Source: Corynebacterium sp. ACRPO (lineage in GTDB: Bacteria > Actinomycetota > Actinomycetes > Mycobacteriales > Mycobacteriaceae). From it: DNA of 64,000 bases. Positions 55,474 through 64,000 of this stretch are shown here, in pieces (positions within the stretch are counted from its first letter, which is position 1; each line of letters begins with the position of its first letter). A program made the translations under genes and the position numbers. The stretch lies in assembly GCF_022347205.1 (NCBI RefSeq), contig NZ_JAKRNE010000014.1, positions 1 to 64,000 on the forward strand. Reading direction: 5' to 3'. The notes beneath the pieces were generated by a model. The model did not search any database. It was not told where the DNA came from and saw only the letters and a program-made list of their open reading frames with translations.

Positions 55474-56008
55474 GGAAGCCGGCGCCGATGAGCCACAGAG
55501 TCGCGGCGGCGCAGTACCCAGGGATGGTCGTGGTGCGGGGCAGGTAGGAACTGCCTGGGATGAGTCCGGCAACCACGGGCTCGAGGAGAAAACCAAGGAC
55601 GGCGAGGTAGTCGAACCAGCGGAACCGTGCCGAGGCCGCGCCGGCTAGCCCCAGTACCGGTCCAGAGAGGAGCGCTAGGAAGAACCACTGGGCGTTGTAC
55701 TCGAAAGCCTCGCTCCAGCTATATACACCGAAGACCACGAGCAAGGTGTAGTGCACGGCCAGCATCATCACGATGATTCCCGTACCGGCCAGGAGTGCCT
55801 TGAGCCACCGGCCCGGAAAATTCTTGCCCATGAGGTAGCTAAAGATTCCCCACACCATGCCCGAGCCCAGGACGTTGCCTAGGTAATTGCGCACGGAAAG
55901 GCGGAGGGGAGCGGCGCCGGTGAGTAGGGTGGCGTCGGCAAACGCGATGTGCACGACCGCGTAGGCCACCGAAATGATGAGGCCAGCAGCAAGAATATGG
56001 CGAGACAT
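55442..56008 (-). CDS. Integral membrane protein, unknown function
   Basis: 188 residues with about five or six membrane helices (ILAAGLIISVAYAVVHIAFA, GSGMVWGIFSYLMG, GTGIIVMMLAVHYTLLVVFG, WFFLALLSGPVLGLAGAASA). DUF6518-like by general pattern, not certain. The ATG at 56008 with AAGGAGCC upstream is chosen; a frame to 56254 overlaps crgA and is a shadow. Confidence 0.75.
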   Translation of the reverse strand: MSRHILAAGLIISVAYAVVHIAFADATLLTGAAPLRLSVRNYLGNVLGSGMVWGIFSYLMGKNFPGRWLKALLAGTGIIVMMLAVHYTLLVVFGVYSWSEAFEYNAQWFFLALLSGPVLGLAGAASARFRWFDYLAVLGFLLEPVVAGLIPGSSYLPRTTTIPGYCAAATLWLIGAGFLIWQRRRSTR

Positions 56009-56029
56009 GTGGCTCCTTGATGTGAAAAA

Positions 56030-56062
56030 CCCTCGCCACCTACAGGAAGTAGGGAGCGAGGG
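56030..56062 (-). terminator. crgA terminator
   Basis: On the minus strand CCCTCGCTCCCTAC pairs with GTAGGTGGCGAGGG and TTTTTC follows. It separates crgA from the membrane-protein gene. Confidence 0.85.
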
Positions 56063-56082
56063 AACAGGCTGGGAGATTGAGC

Positions 56083-56352
56083 TTAGCGCCAACCCATGGT
56101 CATCAGCAGGCCGATAATGGCCAGTCCAAAGCCAATGCCGTAATTCCAAGCGCCGAGGTCTGCCATGAACGGGATGTCCTGGCCAGCGAGGTAATTGACC
56201 ACCAACCACAGCAGGCCGATGACCATCAGGCCCAGCATGATGGCGACGTACCACTTCGGGGTGCCCTCAGAATTGATCTTGACGGGCGTGCGGTTGGTAG
56301 CAGAGCTCGAGGTAGGGACGGAGGAGCTCTGGGAAATCTTTGACTTCGGCAT
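56083..56352 (-). CDS. crgA: Cell division protein CrgA
   Basis: 89-residue septal membrane protein. A polar Ser/Thr-rich N-terminus (about 30 residues) is followed by two membrane helices, [20 protein letters not shown] and [19 protein letters not shown], with the conserved WNYGIGFG motif between them. CrgA interacts with FtsI/PBPs and FtsZ in actinobacteria. It is next to pknB as usual, with its own terminator. Confidence 0.93.
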   Translation of the reverse strand: MPKSKISQSSSVPTSSSATNRTPVKINSEGTPKWYVAIMLGLMVIGLLWLVVNYLAGQDIPFMADLGAWNYGIGFGLAIIGLLMTMGWR

Positions 56353-56416
56353 AAGATACCTTTTCTAGATTTAAAGTCTTATCTAAGTTCGTACTGAGGC
56401 CTTAGGATACCAGCAG

Positions 56417-58375
56417 TTATGGCTGCGGCAGAAGTGCAGCGGGGTCGAAGCTCCACAGGCGGATATCAATATTTTGATCCTTGCGCATGGTATCGCCCGG
56501 GTTCACAGACGCCCAGCCAATCTTATTGGCATCCACCAGCGCACCGGTAGGTGCCGGCTCGCCCACGACGAACTGGCCGGTCCAGCCAGCCTCCCGCAAC
56601 GCGGCCTCGGCCTGGCCTTGATTCTTGCGTACCAGGTCAGGGGCCTTAAAGAGCATGCCATTGGATACCTCAACGGTAACCGGCTTGCCCTTTTCCAGCT
56701 CCGCGCCCTGATTGGAGACGCTGAGCACCGTGCCCTTTGGTTCCAAGGAATCCACCTCGCGGACGTCTACATCAAAGTCATTCGACTCGAGACGGCTCTG
56801 GGCATCCTCGACGTCCATGCCGGCGACATTGGGCACGCGCTTCTTCTCGACGCCCTTAGAAACCGTTACCCGTACCTTCGATCCCTTGGACAGCTGCGTG
56901 CCGCCGGCCGGGTCCTGCTTGATGATCTGGCCGGCTGGGGACTCATCGTTTTCTTCCGAGACATCGGAATTGAGCACCAAGCCTGCTCCTTCGAGGGCTC
57001 GAGCGGCCTCATCCAAGGTCATGCCGGTGATATCCGGGACGTCCGTAATCTCCTTGCCGGAGGAAACGGTCAGGGTCACCGAGGCATTCTTCTGCAGCTC
57101 GGAGCCTGGGGCCGGATTAATGCGGATGGCATTATTGCGTGGAATATCCGGGTTGGCCTCCTCATTGACGGTGACCTGCAGACCCATGTCTTCCAGTTCC
57201 TTAACCACCTCGTTGCGCGGGCGGTTTTCCACCTCGGGCACGGTGATTTTGTCCTCGTGGGCCGATTGGGTCTGGCGTGGCTTATCCTCAGATTCCTTTT
57301 CGGAGGAGAAGAAATCCCAGGCAAAGTAGCCCACAATGGCCACCAAGAGGGCGGCCAGGAACGCTGCCAGCCACTTCATCCAGCCGCCACCCTGATTATC
57401 ATCATCCTCGGTGGGGCGGGTGGACTGGATTGGCGCGCGGTGCGCCGCCGCAGCTGGTGCGGCGGCGCCGACCATTTCGGTAGGCTGCTCGTCTTCTTCC
57501 TCGTTGACGTGCATGCGCGCTGCTGCGGTGACCTGCCCATTGTGCAGGCGCTCCAAATCGCCGGCCATCTCCCAAGCGGACTGATAACGATCCGCCGGGT
57601 GCTTAGCCATAGCGGTAAGTACTACCGCATCGATATTGACGCGCTGGGTAGGAGTCAGCGAGGGATCCGCGATGAGCTCCGACGGCGGCGTCGGCTCTTC
57701 CTGCACATGCTGGTACGCAACCGCAAAGGGGGTTTCGCCCTCAAAAGGAGTATGGCCGGTGAGTGCCTCATAAAGTACGCAGCCCAGCGCATAGACATCG
57801 GAGCGGGCATCCGCGTTCTTACCGCGGGCCTGCTCCGGGGAAAGATATTGGGCGGTGCCGATAACGGCGGAAGTTTGCGTCATCGCCGAGGTGGAATCAT
57901 CCAAGGCACGGGCGATGCCGAAGTCCATCACCTTCACTTGGCCGGTGTTGGTGAGCATAATATTCGCCGGCTTGATATCGCGGTGGATAATCCCGGCCTC
58001 GTGCGAGGCTTGCAGCGCATCCGCTACCGGTTTGAGGATATCCGCCGCTTCTTGGGCGGACAGAGCGCCATCCTCGCGAATGATATCGCGCAGAGTGCGG
58101 CCGTTGACCCGCTCCATGACGATATATGGGATGGTCATGCCATCCAGTTCGGTCTCGCCGGTGTCATAAACCGCCACGATATTGGGGTGATTCAGCTTGC
58201 CCGAGTTCTGCGCCTCGCGGTAAAAACGCTCGCGGAAGTTGACGTCGCGCGCCATTTCCGGTCGGAGCATCTTCACCGCCACTTGGCGGCCTAGGACGGT
58301 GTCTTCGGCAGCATAGACCTCAGACATGCCACCGGCGCCGATGATCTCGCCTCTCCGATAGCGGTCATTGACCAT
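56417..58375 (-). CDS. pknB: Serine/threonine protein kinase PknB with PASTA domains
   Basis: 652 residues. The kinase domain (about 1-275) has the GAGGMSEVYAAED Gly loop, VAVKMLRP Lys, HRDIKPANIML catalytic loop, MDFGIARA and the activation-loop GTAQYLSPEQARG. A membrane helix (WLAAFLAALLVAIVGYFAW) lies at about 335-353. Four PASTA domains follow outside, starting near KITVPEVENRPRN, ITDVPDITGMTLD, KRVPNVAGMDVED and LFKAPDLVRKNQG. It senses muropeptides and phosphorylates cell-wall regulators such as CwlM. Coupled to pknA, whose stop is 3 bp upstream. Confidence 0.97.
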   Translation of the reverse strand: MVNDRYRRGEIIGAGGMSEVYAAEDTVLGRQVAVKMLRPEMARDVNFRERFYREAQNSGKLNHPNIVAVYDTGETELDGMTIPYIVMERVNGRTLRDIIREDGALSAQEAADILKPVADALQASHEAGIIHRDIKPANIMLTNTGQVKVMDFGIARALDDSTSAMTQTSAVIGTAQYLSPEQARGKNADARSDVYALGCVLYEALTGHTPFEGETPFAVAYQHVQEEPTPPSELIADPSLTPTQRVNIDAVVLTAMAKHPADRYQSAWEMAGDLERLHNGQVTAAARMHVNEEEDEQPTEMVGAAAPAAAAHRAPIQSTRPTEDDDNQGGGWMKWLAAFLAALLVAIVGYFAWDFFSSEKESEDKPRQTQSAHEDKITVPEVENRPRNEVVKELEDMGLQVTVNEEANPDIPRNNAIRINPAPGSELQKNASVTLTVSSGKEITDVPDITGMTLDEAARALEGAGLVLNSDVSEENDESPAGQIIKQDPAGGTQLSKGSKVRVTVSKGVEKKRVPNVAGMDVEDAQSRLESNDFDVDVREVDSLEPKGTVLSVSNQGAELEKGKPVTVEVSNGMLFKAPDLVRKNQGQAEAALREAGWTGQFVVGEPAPTGALVDANKIGWASVNPGDTMRKDQNIDIRLWSFDPAALLPQP

Positions 58376-58378
58376 CGC

Positions 58379-59824
58379 TTAGTCACCCTCCTGTGTAAGT
58401 AGATCGGCCAAGTCTCCGGGGAGCTCATTAGCCTGCGAGTTTACTGGAGTATCCAGCTCAGGTGTAGTTTCAACGTGCGTATCCTGCGGATTCTGTTGCG
58501 TTGGTACGGCCGGGGGCTGTTCCTGGCGAGTAGGCGAGTGGCGCGTGGGTGCCTCGCGGTGAGTCGTGCGCGGGGCTTCTTCCAGATTGGATTCCTGCGG
58601 CTCCGTCTCTGTCACCGTCACCGGTTCTGGGGCCTCTTCCGTATCTTCGTCCGGGGTGTCCTGCGGGGTGGTGGTGGGATCGCGGTACTCCGTAACTACC
58701 GAGGTCTCCGGGGTGCTAGAGGGCTCGCTGTCGCCCTCGTTATCGCTCAAGTTGTGGTAGGCAGCGTAACCACCACCGGCCACGGCTGCGAGGAGCAGGG
58801 TGATACCCAGGCCCTTCAGGAAGGAGGATCCGCCCTTGGACTCCTTGTGCGCAGCAGTGCCCGCAGCCGGATGGATCGTGGTGGGCTGGGCAACGTTGCC
58901 CAACATCTCCGTCGATGCGGACGGAGAGGGCTCGGGTGCGCGTTGCGTTAGCGGGGCGGACTTAGGCTGCGGCGGGCGCTTGCCCAAGCGAACTGCGGAG
59001 ATGGCCAGGGTGAACTCATTGCCATCGGCGTAGCGGGTGGCCGGATCCTTGCGCAACGCAATGCGGATGAGCTCGCGAGCCGGGGCGCTGATATTCGTCG
59101 ATAGTGGCTCCGGCTCCTGGTTGATGTGGGCCAGGGCGATGGACACGGAGGAATCTCCGGTAAAAGGGCGCTTGCCGGCGAGCATTTCATAGCCGACGAC
59201 GCCGAGCGAATAGACGTCGGAAGCCGGCGTGACGTCCTTGCCCTGTGCCTGCTCGGGCGATACATATTGCGCGGTACCCACCACCATGCCGGTGCGGGTC
59301 AGCGGCACGGCCGCAGCCGCCTTGGCAATGCCAAAGTCCGTGATCTTGACCTGGCCATTTTGCGTAATGAGGAGGTTGCCGGGCTTAATATCGCGGTGGA
59401 CCAGCTCCATGCGGTGAATGATGGAGAGGCCATGCGCCGCCTGCTCGAGGACGTCGAGAGCGAGCTCTTCTTGCAGCGTATTTTCGCGCGCCAAAAGGTC
59501 TGCGAGGGATTCACCGCGCACATACTCCAAGGCCATGAAGCAGAACTTGCGGCCGTTATCCTCTAGCTCGCGGTAGTCATAAGTGGCCACCACGTTCTCG
59601 GACTGAATGGATTCGGCCGATTTTGCCTCGTTGCGAAAGCGCGAGAGGAACTCCTGGTTATCGGAAAATTCCGGGCGCAGAACCTTGAGCGCTACCTCAC
59701 GATCATTGCGGGTATCATCGGCCAACCACACGGTGGACATTCCGCCGTGACCGATGATCCACTGCAGCTCGTAATCGCTGCCAATCAGTGCCTGGAGATG
59801 TTCCTTATTCTCGGCGCTATTCAT
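58379..59824 (-). CDS. pknA: Serine/threonine protein kinase PknA
   Basis: 481 residues. The kinase domain (about 1-280) has GHGGMSTVWLADDTRNDREV, VALKVLRPEF, HRDIKPGNLL and TDFGIAKAAAAVPLTRTGMV. A membrane helix (FLKGLGITLLLAAVAGGGYA, about 335-355) leads to a long Pro/Thr/Glu-rich extracellular tail without PASTA domains. It regulates growth and division with PknB. Its start codon shares a base with the pbpA stop. Confidence 0.96.
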   Translation of the reverse strand: MNSAENKEHLQALIGSDYELQWIIGHGGMSTVWLADDTRNDREVALKVLRPEFSDNQEFLSRFRNEAKSAESIQSENVVATYDYRELEDNGRKFCFMALEYVRGESLADLLARENTLQEELALDVLEQAAHGLSIIHRMELVHRDIKPGNLLITQNGQVKITDFGIAKAAAAVPLTRTGMVVGTAQYVSPEQAQGKDVTPASDVYSLGVVGYEMLAGKRPFTGDSSVSIALAHINQEPEPLSTNISAPARELIRIALRKDPATRYADGNEFTLAISAVRLGKRPPQPKSAPLTQRAPEPSPSASTEMLGNVAQPTTIHPAAGTAAHKESKGGSSFLKGLGITLLLAAVAGGGYAAYHNLSDNEGDSEPSSTPETSVVTEYRDPTTTPQDTPDEDTEEAPEPVTVTETEPQESNLEEAPRTTHREAPTRHSPTRQEQPPAVPTQQNPQDTHVETTPELDTPVNSQANELPGDLADLLTQEGD

Positions 59825-61254
59825 TACTGCTCCCCCTGGTATGCGCGCAGGATAGCGCGGCCAATTGGGCCGGAAACCTTGCCGCCCGTCGCGGACTCAC
59901 CCAAGTTACCACCATTTTTCACCACGACGCCTACCGCGATATCGCGTTCCGGATCGAAGGCAACGTACCACACATGCGGGGCCAGCCCCTCGCCGTGCTC
60001 GGCGGTGCCGGTCTTGGAGGCAAAGCCGTTACCGTCATAGCCCCAGGACGAACGCTCGGAGGCATACATCAAGTCAGTAAGCGTCGCCGCAGTTTCCTCA
60101 TTAACCGCCTGGTCCGCCTTCTTCGGCTTGGTGGTGCGGACGTCCTTCATCTGGGCGTCGGTAATGCGATTGACCAGGTAGGGCTGCATGCGGGTGCCCT
60201 TATTGGCGACGGTGCCCGCCATGACGGCTGCCTGCAGCGCGGTCATGGTGACGTCGCGCTGGCCAATGACGGACTGCGCCGTGGCCGACCCATCCGGCAA
60301 ATCACCCAAGGTGCCGGCGGAGGTAGACACGCCGAGGTCGTAATTCTCGCCCACGCCAAAGGCCTTGGCGTACTTGCGCAGCTCATCAGCGCCGAGCTGC
60401 TCCGACATTTCTACAAAGGCGGTATTGCACGACAGCGCAAAGGCGGTCTGCAGGGTCACCGCATCCTGACCATTGCACTTTTGGTTGTCGTAGTTAGTCA
60501 GCTCCGTCACCGTATCCGGCAAGGTAATGACATTGGAACCGGTCAGGGTGGAGGAAGGATCAAAGCCATTGTTAAGGCCCGCCGCGGTGGTGATGATCTT
60601 GAAAATGGAGCCAGGAGGCAAGGTCTCTGCACCGGCGTGGTTGACCAGCGGCTGCCCCTCCTGCTCCTGCAGGTTGGCCCAGGTCTCCTCGGCAGAATCA
60701 CCCATTAGATCATTGGGGTTGTAGCCGGGGTTGGAGGCCATAGCTAGAATCTTGCCGGTGGAGGGCTGAATGGCAACCGCCGAGCCCTCGTAACCTGAGC
60801 CCACAAGCTGATCGTAAGCCGCCTGCTGGAGTGCAGGATCGATGGTGACCTCTACATTTGCACCCTGCTTCGGCTTATCGGCTAGAGCATCGAGCCAGTT
60901 TTGCTTCATTAAAGAATCATCAGTGCCATTGAGGATGTCATTTTGGGAGGACTCTAGTTCCGAGGCCCCAAATTGGCTCGACAAGTAGCCGGTCAGGTGG
61001 CCAAAGGCCGGTGAATCAATGGGGTAGGAGCGCGAGTAGGTCTCATCCGGGTTTTGCGTGGACTGCGCCAGCACGGTATTGCCCGCAAAGATCTGGCCGC
61101 GCGGGGTGGTTTGCATCTCCATAAACCCGCGCACATTCCGCGGATTATGGGCGTACTTATCCTCAGAAAAAGCCTGGATTACCGTCATATTGACCAGCAA
61201 AATGGCGGTCAAAATGATGGCGAACAAGGACACTAGGCGGATGGATCGATTCAT
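59824..61254 (-). CDS. pbpA: Penicillin-binding protein PbpA (class B transpeptidase)
   Basis: 476 residues: an N-terminal membrane anchor (IRLVSLFAIILTAILLVNMT), a non-penicillin-binding module (about 40-150), then the transpeptidase with SxxK in LPPGSIFKII (Ser about residue 213), SxN in ALSCNTAFVEMS and KTG in FASKTGTAEHGEG. It cross-links peptidoglycan and pairs with the SEDS protein RodA encoded directly upstream. Start overlaps the rodA stop (ATGA). Confidence 0.96.
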   Translation of the reverse strand: MNRSIRLVSLFAIILTAILLVNMTVIQAFSEDKYAHNPRNVRGFMEMQTTPRGQIFAGNTVLAQSTQNPDETYSRSYPIDSPAFGHLTGYLSSQFGASELESSQNDILNGTDDSLMKQNWLDALADKPKQGANVEVTIDPALQQAAYDQLVGSGYEGSAVAIQPSTGKILAMASNPGYNPNDLMGDSAEETWANLQEQEGQPLVNHAGAETLPPGSIFKIITTAAGLNNGFDPSSTLTGSNVITLPDTVTELTNYDNQKCNGQDAVTLQTAFALSCNTAFVEMSEQLGADELRKYAKAFGVGENYDLGVSTSAGTLGDLPDGSATAQSVIGQRDVTMTALQAAVMAGTVANKGTRMQPYLVNRITDAQMKDVRTTKPKKADQAVNEETAATLTDLMYASERSSWGYDGNGFASKTGTAEHGEGLAPHVWYVAFDPERDIAVGVVVKNGGNLGESATGGKVSGPIGRAILRAYQGEQ

Positions 61255-62603
61255 CGGTGAGCCTCCTGGACCGACGGGAACATGGAGGTATCGCTCGGAG
61301 CATTGCCCGAGGTCTCCTGCATGGGGCGACGAGCCGCGTTAGAGATCCGCAGCAGAATCGCCAACAACACGTAGTTAGCCATGAGAGAGGAACCACCGGC
61401 AGACATGAATGGCGTAGTCAGGCCGGTCATCGGCAGCAGGGCAGAGATGCCGCCGGTGACCACGAAGACCTGCACGGCCAAGGTAAGAGAAAGACCGGAG
61501 GCCACCAGCTTGCCGTAGGTATCGCGGGTGCGCAGCGCGGTGCCGAAACCGCGGGTGGTCAGCATACCGAAAAGCACCAGCACGGCGGCGAGGCCGATGA
61601 GGCCGAACTCCTCACCGATTGCAGCAAGGATGTAGTCCGAGTGGGCCACCGGAACTAGTTCTGGATGCCCCTCGCCCAAGCCGCTGCCAGAGATGCCGCC
61701 GGAAGACAAGCCGAATAGCGATTGGGAGAGCTGGAAACCCGTGACGTCATAGTTACCCAGCGGATCCAGGAAGTTGGAAAAGCGCTGCTGGATCTTGGAG
61801 GAAATCTGGTAAATGCCAAACCCGCCGACGCCGACGAGGACCACGCCGATGAGCAGCCAGCTCACTCGGCCAGTGGCCATGAATAGCATGCCGAGGACGG
61901 TGCTAAACAGCAGCAGTGCCGGGCCAAAGTCATTGGAAATACCCATGATGACGATCGCGATGGCCCACACGATCAAGATGGGTGCGAGGTCGCGAAGGCG
62001 CGGCAGGGAGATACCGAATACTCGGTAGCCTGCGACGGTAAACAGGGAGCGCTTCTGCGTCAGCAGCATGGCGAAGAACAAGATCAGCAGGATCTTGGAG
62101 AACTCACCCGGCTGGATGGAGAAGGGGCCCAAGTTTATCCAGATACGTGCCTCCACGTCCTCAGGCTGCGGCCATACCAGCGGCAGGGCCAGCAGGACGA
62201 GGCCGGCGGCGCCCAAGATATAGGAGTAGCGCGTCAGTGACCTGTGATCCTTCAAAATGGCCAAGACAAGCACAAAGAGCACGAGTCCGACGATGGTCCA
62301 CATGACCTGGCGCACGGCGAGGCCGCTTTCATTGACCAGATCCAGGCGGGCCAACATGATGAGCCCGATGCCATTGAGGATCGCCACGATGGGCAGCATG
62401 ATCTGATCGGCATAAGGCGCTAAAAAGCACATCACCAAATGGGCGACAGTAAAGACTCCAATGAACCCGCCAATGAGATAAACCAGATCCATGGTCAGCG
62501 CGTTGTCTTGGGATAGCTCCAAGCTGACCAAAGTAATAGCAAAGACGATGGCGGCTAGGATGAGCAGGCCGAGTTCGGTGCCTCGGCTAAAAAACTTTTT
62601 CAC
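61251..62603 (-). CDS. rodA: SEDS-family glycosyltransferase RodA/FtsW-like
   Basis: 450-residue polytopic protein with about 11-12 membrane helices. WINLGPFSIQPGEFSKILLI contains the conserved SEDS motif (residues near 175-195), and GFGTALRTRDTYGKLVASGL and LLPMTGLTTPFMSAGGSSLM are near the C-terminus. It polymerises lipid II glycan chains with PbpA. The gene begins 3 bp downstream of the pstP stop, in the same unit. Confidence 0.95.
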   Translation of the reverse strand: MKKFFSRGTELGLLILAAIVFAITLVSLELSQDNALTMDLVYLIGGFIGVFTVAHLVMCFLAPYADQIMLPIVAILNGIGLIMLARLDLVNESGLAVRQVMWTIVGLVLFVLVLAILKDHRSLTRYSYILGAAGLVLLALPLVWPQPEDVEARIWINLGPFSIQPGEFSKILLILFFAMLLTQKRSLFTVAGYRVFGISLPRLRDLAPILIVWAIAIVIMGISNDFGPALLLFSTVLGMLFMATGRVSWLLIGVVLVGVGGFGIYQISSKIQQRFSNFLDPLGNYDVTGFQLSQSLFGLSSGGISGSGLGEGHPELVPVAHSDYILAAIGEEFGLIGLAAVLVLFGMLTTRGFGTALRTRDTYGKLVASGLSLTLAVQVFVVTGGISALLPMTGLTTPFMSAGGSSLMANYVLLAILLRISNAARRPMQETSGNAPSDTSMFPSVQEAHR

Positions 62604-62606
62604 AAC

Positions 62607-63971
62607 CTACACCTCCCGGCAGGTGACGCCAGGTTTGTTTTTCTTGGCATCCTTTTTATCTTTTTGGCTCGGCGCAGTGATACATGGTTTGAGCGCCTTA
62701 TCGCCCAAATCATTGATCTGTTGCTGCACCTCACCTAGATCACCAGTGGAGAGATGGTCGACGGCGCTGCGTTCAGATTCCGGCAGGTCCGTGACCTTCA
62801 GCGGCGTGAAGTCGCTCTCGCACGGCTGGCTGGAAAATAGCAGCGAGTTGCTGTCATTAATGCACACGTTTTGGTGCGTGGAGTGTAGTTCCTTGCCAAA
62901 GACGGAATAGTCAGCACCCTGTTGGATGGTGATTTCTTGTGCCTCGTTGGTAGCCACGTAGTAATTATTGGACAAGAAGTTCTTCGCCCACAGACCGAAG
63001 CCGATGACCAGCGCGAGCACGATGAGCAAGGCAATGAGGACCTTCCAGCCGATCTTTCGACCGGAAGTTTCGTCCTCCGTTTCGTCGTCAGCAGGCTCGG
63101 GGCGCTCGTCCTCGCCCTCGGCCATGACGGCCGGTGGAATTACTTGCGGCTTGCGGGAGAGCTGTGCCGCCCGCGAAGCAGAAGAATCCGGATGGGTGGG
63201 CTCTTCCGTCGGGCCGGCGAGCGCGCCCACGCGGAACGGCTCATGTTCCTTGGGCTTTTCTTCAGTTACTTCACCGATTACGACGGTGACATTATCCGGG
63301 CCGCCGGAGCGGATAGCCAGGTCCACTAGGGTGGATCCGGCCTGCTCGATGCTGCCTTGACCCAGCGCGGTTTCGATGGTGGACGCGGTTACGGGGTCCG
63401 AAAGTCCATCGGAACACAGCAAGATGCGGTCGCCCGGCTTGGCGTCGAGAGTAAACAGCGTTGCTTCAACCGGACGGCCCGTATAGGCCTTCAGGATGAG
63501 GGACTTTTGCGGGTGCGACGAGACGTCGCCCGGGTCCAGCTCGCCTTTATCCACCAAGGACTGCACGTAGGTATCGTCCTTGGTGATCTGCTTGAGCTTG
63601 CCGTCGCGCAGCAGGTAGCCCCGGGAATCTCCCACGTGGCAGACGCCGAAATCCGTGCCGTTGAAGAGCATGGTGGACAGCGTGGTGCCCATGCCTTCGG
63701 TTTCTGGATGCGCCTTGACGTGGTCACTGATGGCCTCGTTGGCCTGGTCGGCGGCCGCTTCCAGCAGGGCCTTGGTGTCTTCCTGGCCCGGATCTTGGTC
63801 CAAAATTTCTAGGTGGTTGACCATCAGCTCGGAGGCAACCTCGCCTGCCGCGTGGCCACCCATGCCATCGGCCAAGATCAAAAGGTGAGGACCGGCGTAG
63901 CCCGAGTCCTCGTTGTTATCGCGAATGAGGCCGCGATCGGACTTAGCAAAGAAGTTCAGCTTCAGTGTCAT
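62607..63971 (-). CDS. pstP: PP2C-family Ser/Thr protein phosphatase PstP
   Basis: 454 residues. The PP2C domain (about 1-235) has SDRGLIRDNNEDSGYAGPHL, ILADGMGGHAAGEVASELMV (metal Asp), GDSRGYLLRDGKLKQITKDD and LCSDGLSDPVT, and GGPDNVTVVIGEV. A disordered linker, a membrane helix (WKVLIALLIVLALVIGFGLW, about 310-330) and an extracellular domain follow. It dephosphorylates PknA/PknB and their substrates. Its start overlaps the end of fhaB (ATGA). Confidence 0.96.
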   Translation of the reverse strand: MTLKLNFFAKSDRGLIRDNNEDSGYAGPHLLILADGMGGHAAGEVASELMVNHLEILDQDPGQEDTKALLEAAADQANEAISDHVKAHPETEGMGTTLSTMLFNGTDFGVCHVGDSRGYLLRDGKLKQITKDDTYVQSLVDKGELDPGDVSSHPQKSLILKAYTGRPVEATLFTLDAKPGDRILLCSDGLSDPVTASTIETALGQGSIEQAGSTLVDLAIRSGGPDNVTVVIGEVTEEKPKEHEPFRVGALAGPTEEPTHPDSSASRAAQLSRKPQVIPPAVMAEGEDERPEPADDETEDETSGRKIGWKVLIALLIVLALVIGFGLWAKNFLSNNYYVATNEAQEITIQQGADYSVFGKELHSTHQNVCINDSNSLLFSSQPCESDFTPLKVTDLPESERSAVDHLSTGDLGEVQQQINDLGDKALKPCITAPSQKDKKDAKKNKPGVTCREV

Positions 63972-64000
63972 GCGTTCAACCTCACGGTGGTGCGGCCCAG
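63968..64000 (-). CDS. fhaB: FHA-domain protein, C-terminal end only (partial)
   Basis: The minus-strand frame entering from the window edge ends LGRTTVRLNA followed by TGA (63970-63968), overlapping the pstP start. The closing FHA-like strand LGRTTVRL and the position next to pstP match FhaB, but only ten codons are visible. Confidence 0.6.
   Translation of the reverse strand: MGRTTVRLNA

Noticed and set aside
56474..58294. 606-codon plus-strand frame opposite pknB
   Set aside because: Antisense shadow of pknB; the translated sequence matches no family.

Overview
The window is chromosomal DNA from a high-GC actinobacterium, almost certainly a Corynebacterium. It carries the replication-origin block of that genus in its usual order: parB, parA, rsmG, yidC, yidD, rnpA, rpmH, then dnaA, dnaN, recF, a DUF721/DciA gene, gyrB and gyrA. 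It also has the metF-metE pair and the crgA/pknB/pknA/pbpA/rodA/pstP cluster. The presence of erm(X), IS1628-like IS6-family elements and DtxR-type iron boxes suggests a human-associated species of the C. striatum/C. aurimucosum kind. The species is a guess.

Layout. (1) 1-16258 is a mobile and accessory region. Two IS6-family elements in the same orientation (146-986 and 12064-12906) bracket about 11 kb holding: a truncated cytidine-deaminase-like gene; a broken serine recombinase; erm(X) with its leader peptide and attenuator hairpins; a remnant of a restriction/methylation gene; iteron-like repeats; a tetR plus two SMR efflux genes plus NIPSNAP cassette; a decayed IS3 element; and an iron-siderophore ABC importer with a MATE exporter and DtxR-like boxes. 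Beyond the right IS6 copy lie an A+T-rich pair (secreted protein plus pentapeptide-repeat protein), a small-peptide locus bracketed by inverted double palindromes, and a second IS3 element. (2) 16378-32982 is core: pepN, sigM, trxB, trxA, cwlM, a GNAT gene, the parAB segregation genes, the ribosome/membrane-insertion genes, dnaA, oriC, dnaN, recF and dciA. (3) 33140-41600 holds gyrB, an MFS pump, small genes including an RHH/Doc-like pair, gyrA, DUF3566, tRNA-Ile and tRNA-Ala. (4) 41600-55480 holds assorted core genes (YjbR, MarR, mpg, a polysaccharide deacetylase, a second identical tRNA-Ala, metF-metE, DedA, HAD, ppiA, rhomboid) and an unexpected second cluster of perfect DnaA boxes at 53780-53974. 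(5) 55442-64000 is the envelope and cell-division control cluster crgA-pknB-pknA-pbpA-rodA-pstP, running leftward, with only the last codons of an fhaB-like gene at the edge.

How the parts work together. The origin genes replicate and segregate the chromosome. CwlM, PknA/PknB, PstP, RodA, PbpA and CrgA together tune peptidoglycan synthesis and septation. The left island adds macrolide-lincosamide-streptogramin resistance, probable quaternary-ammonium or cation efflux, and iron uptake. The most interesting non-standard structures are the inverted double-palindrome locus at 14111-14899, the DnaA-box cluster at 53780-53974, the duplicated tRNA-Ala/terminator/palindrome block, and the iron-regulated promoter next to an IS insertion at about 12000. 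Family assignments come from reading the translated sequence by eye, without a database search.
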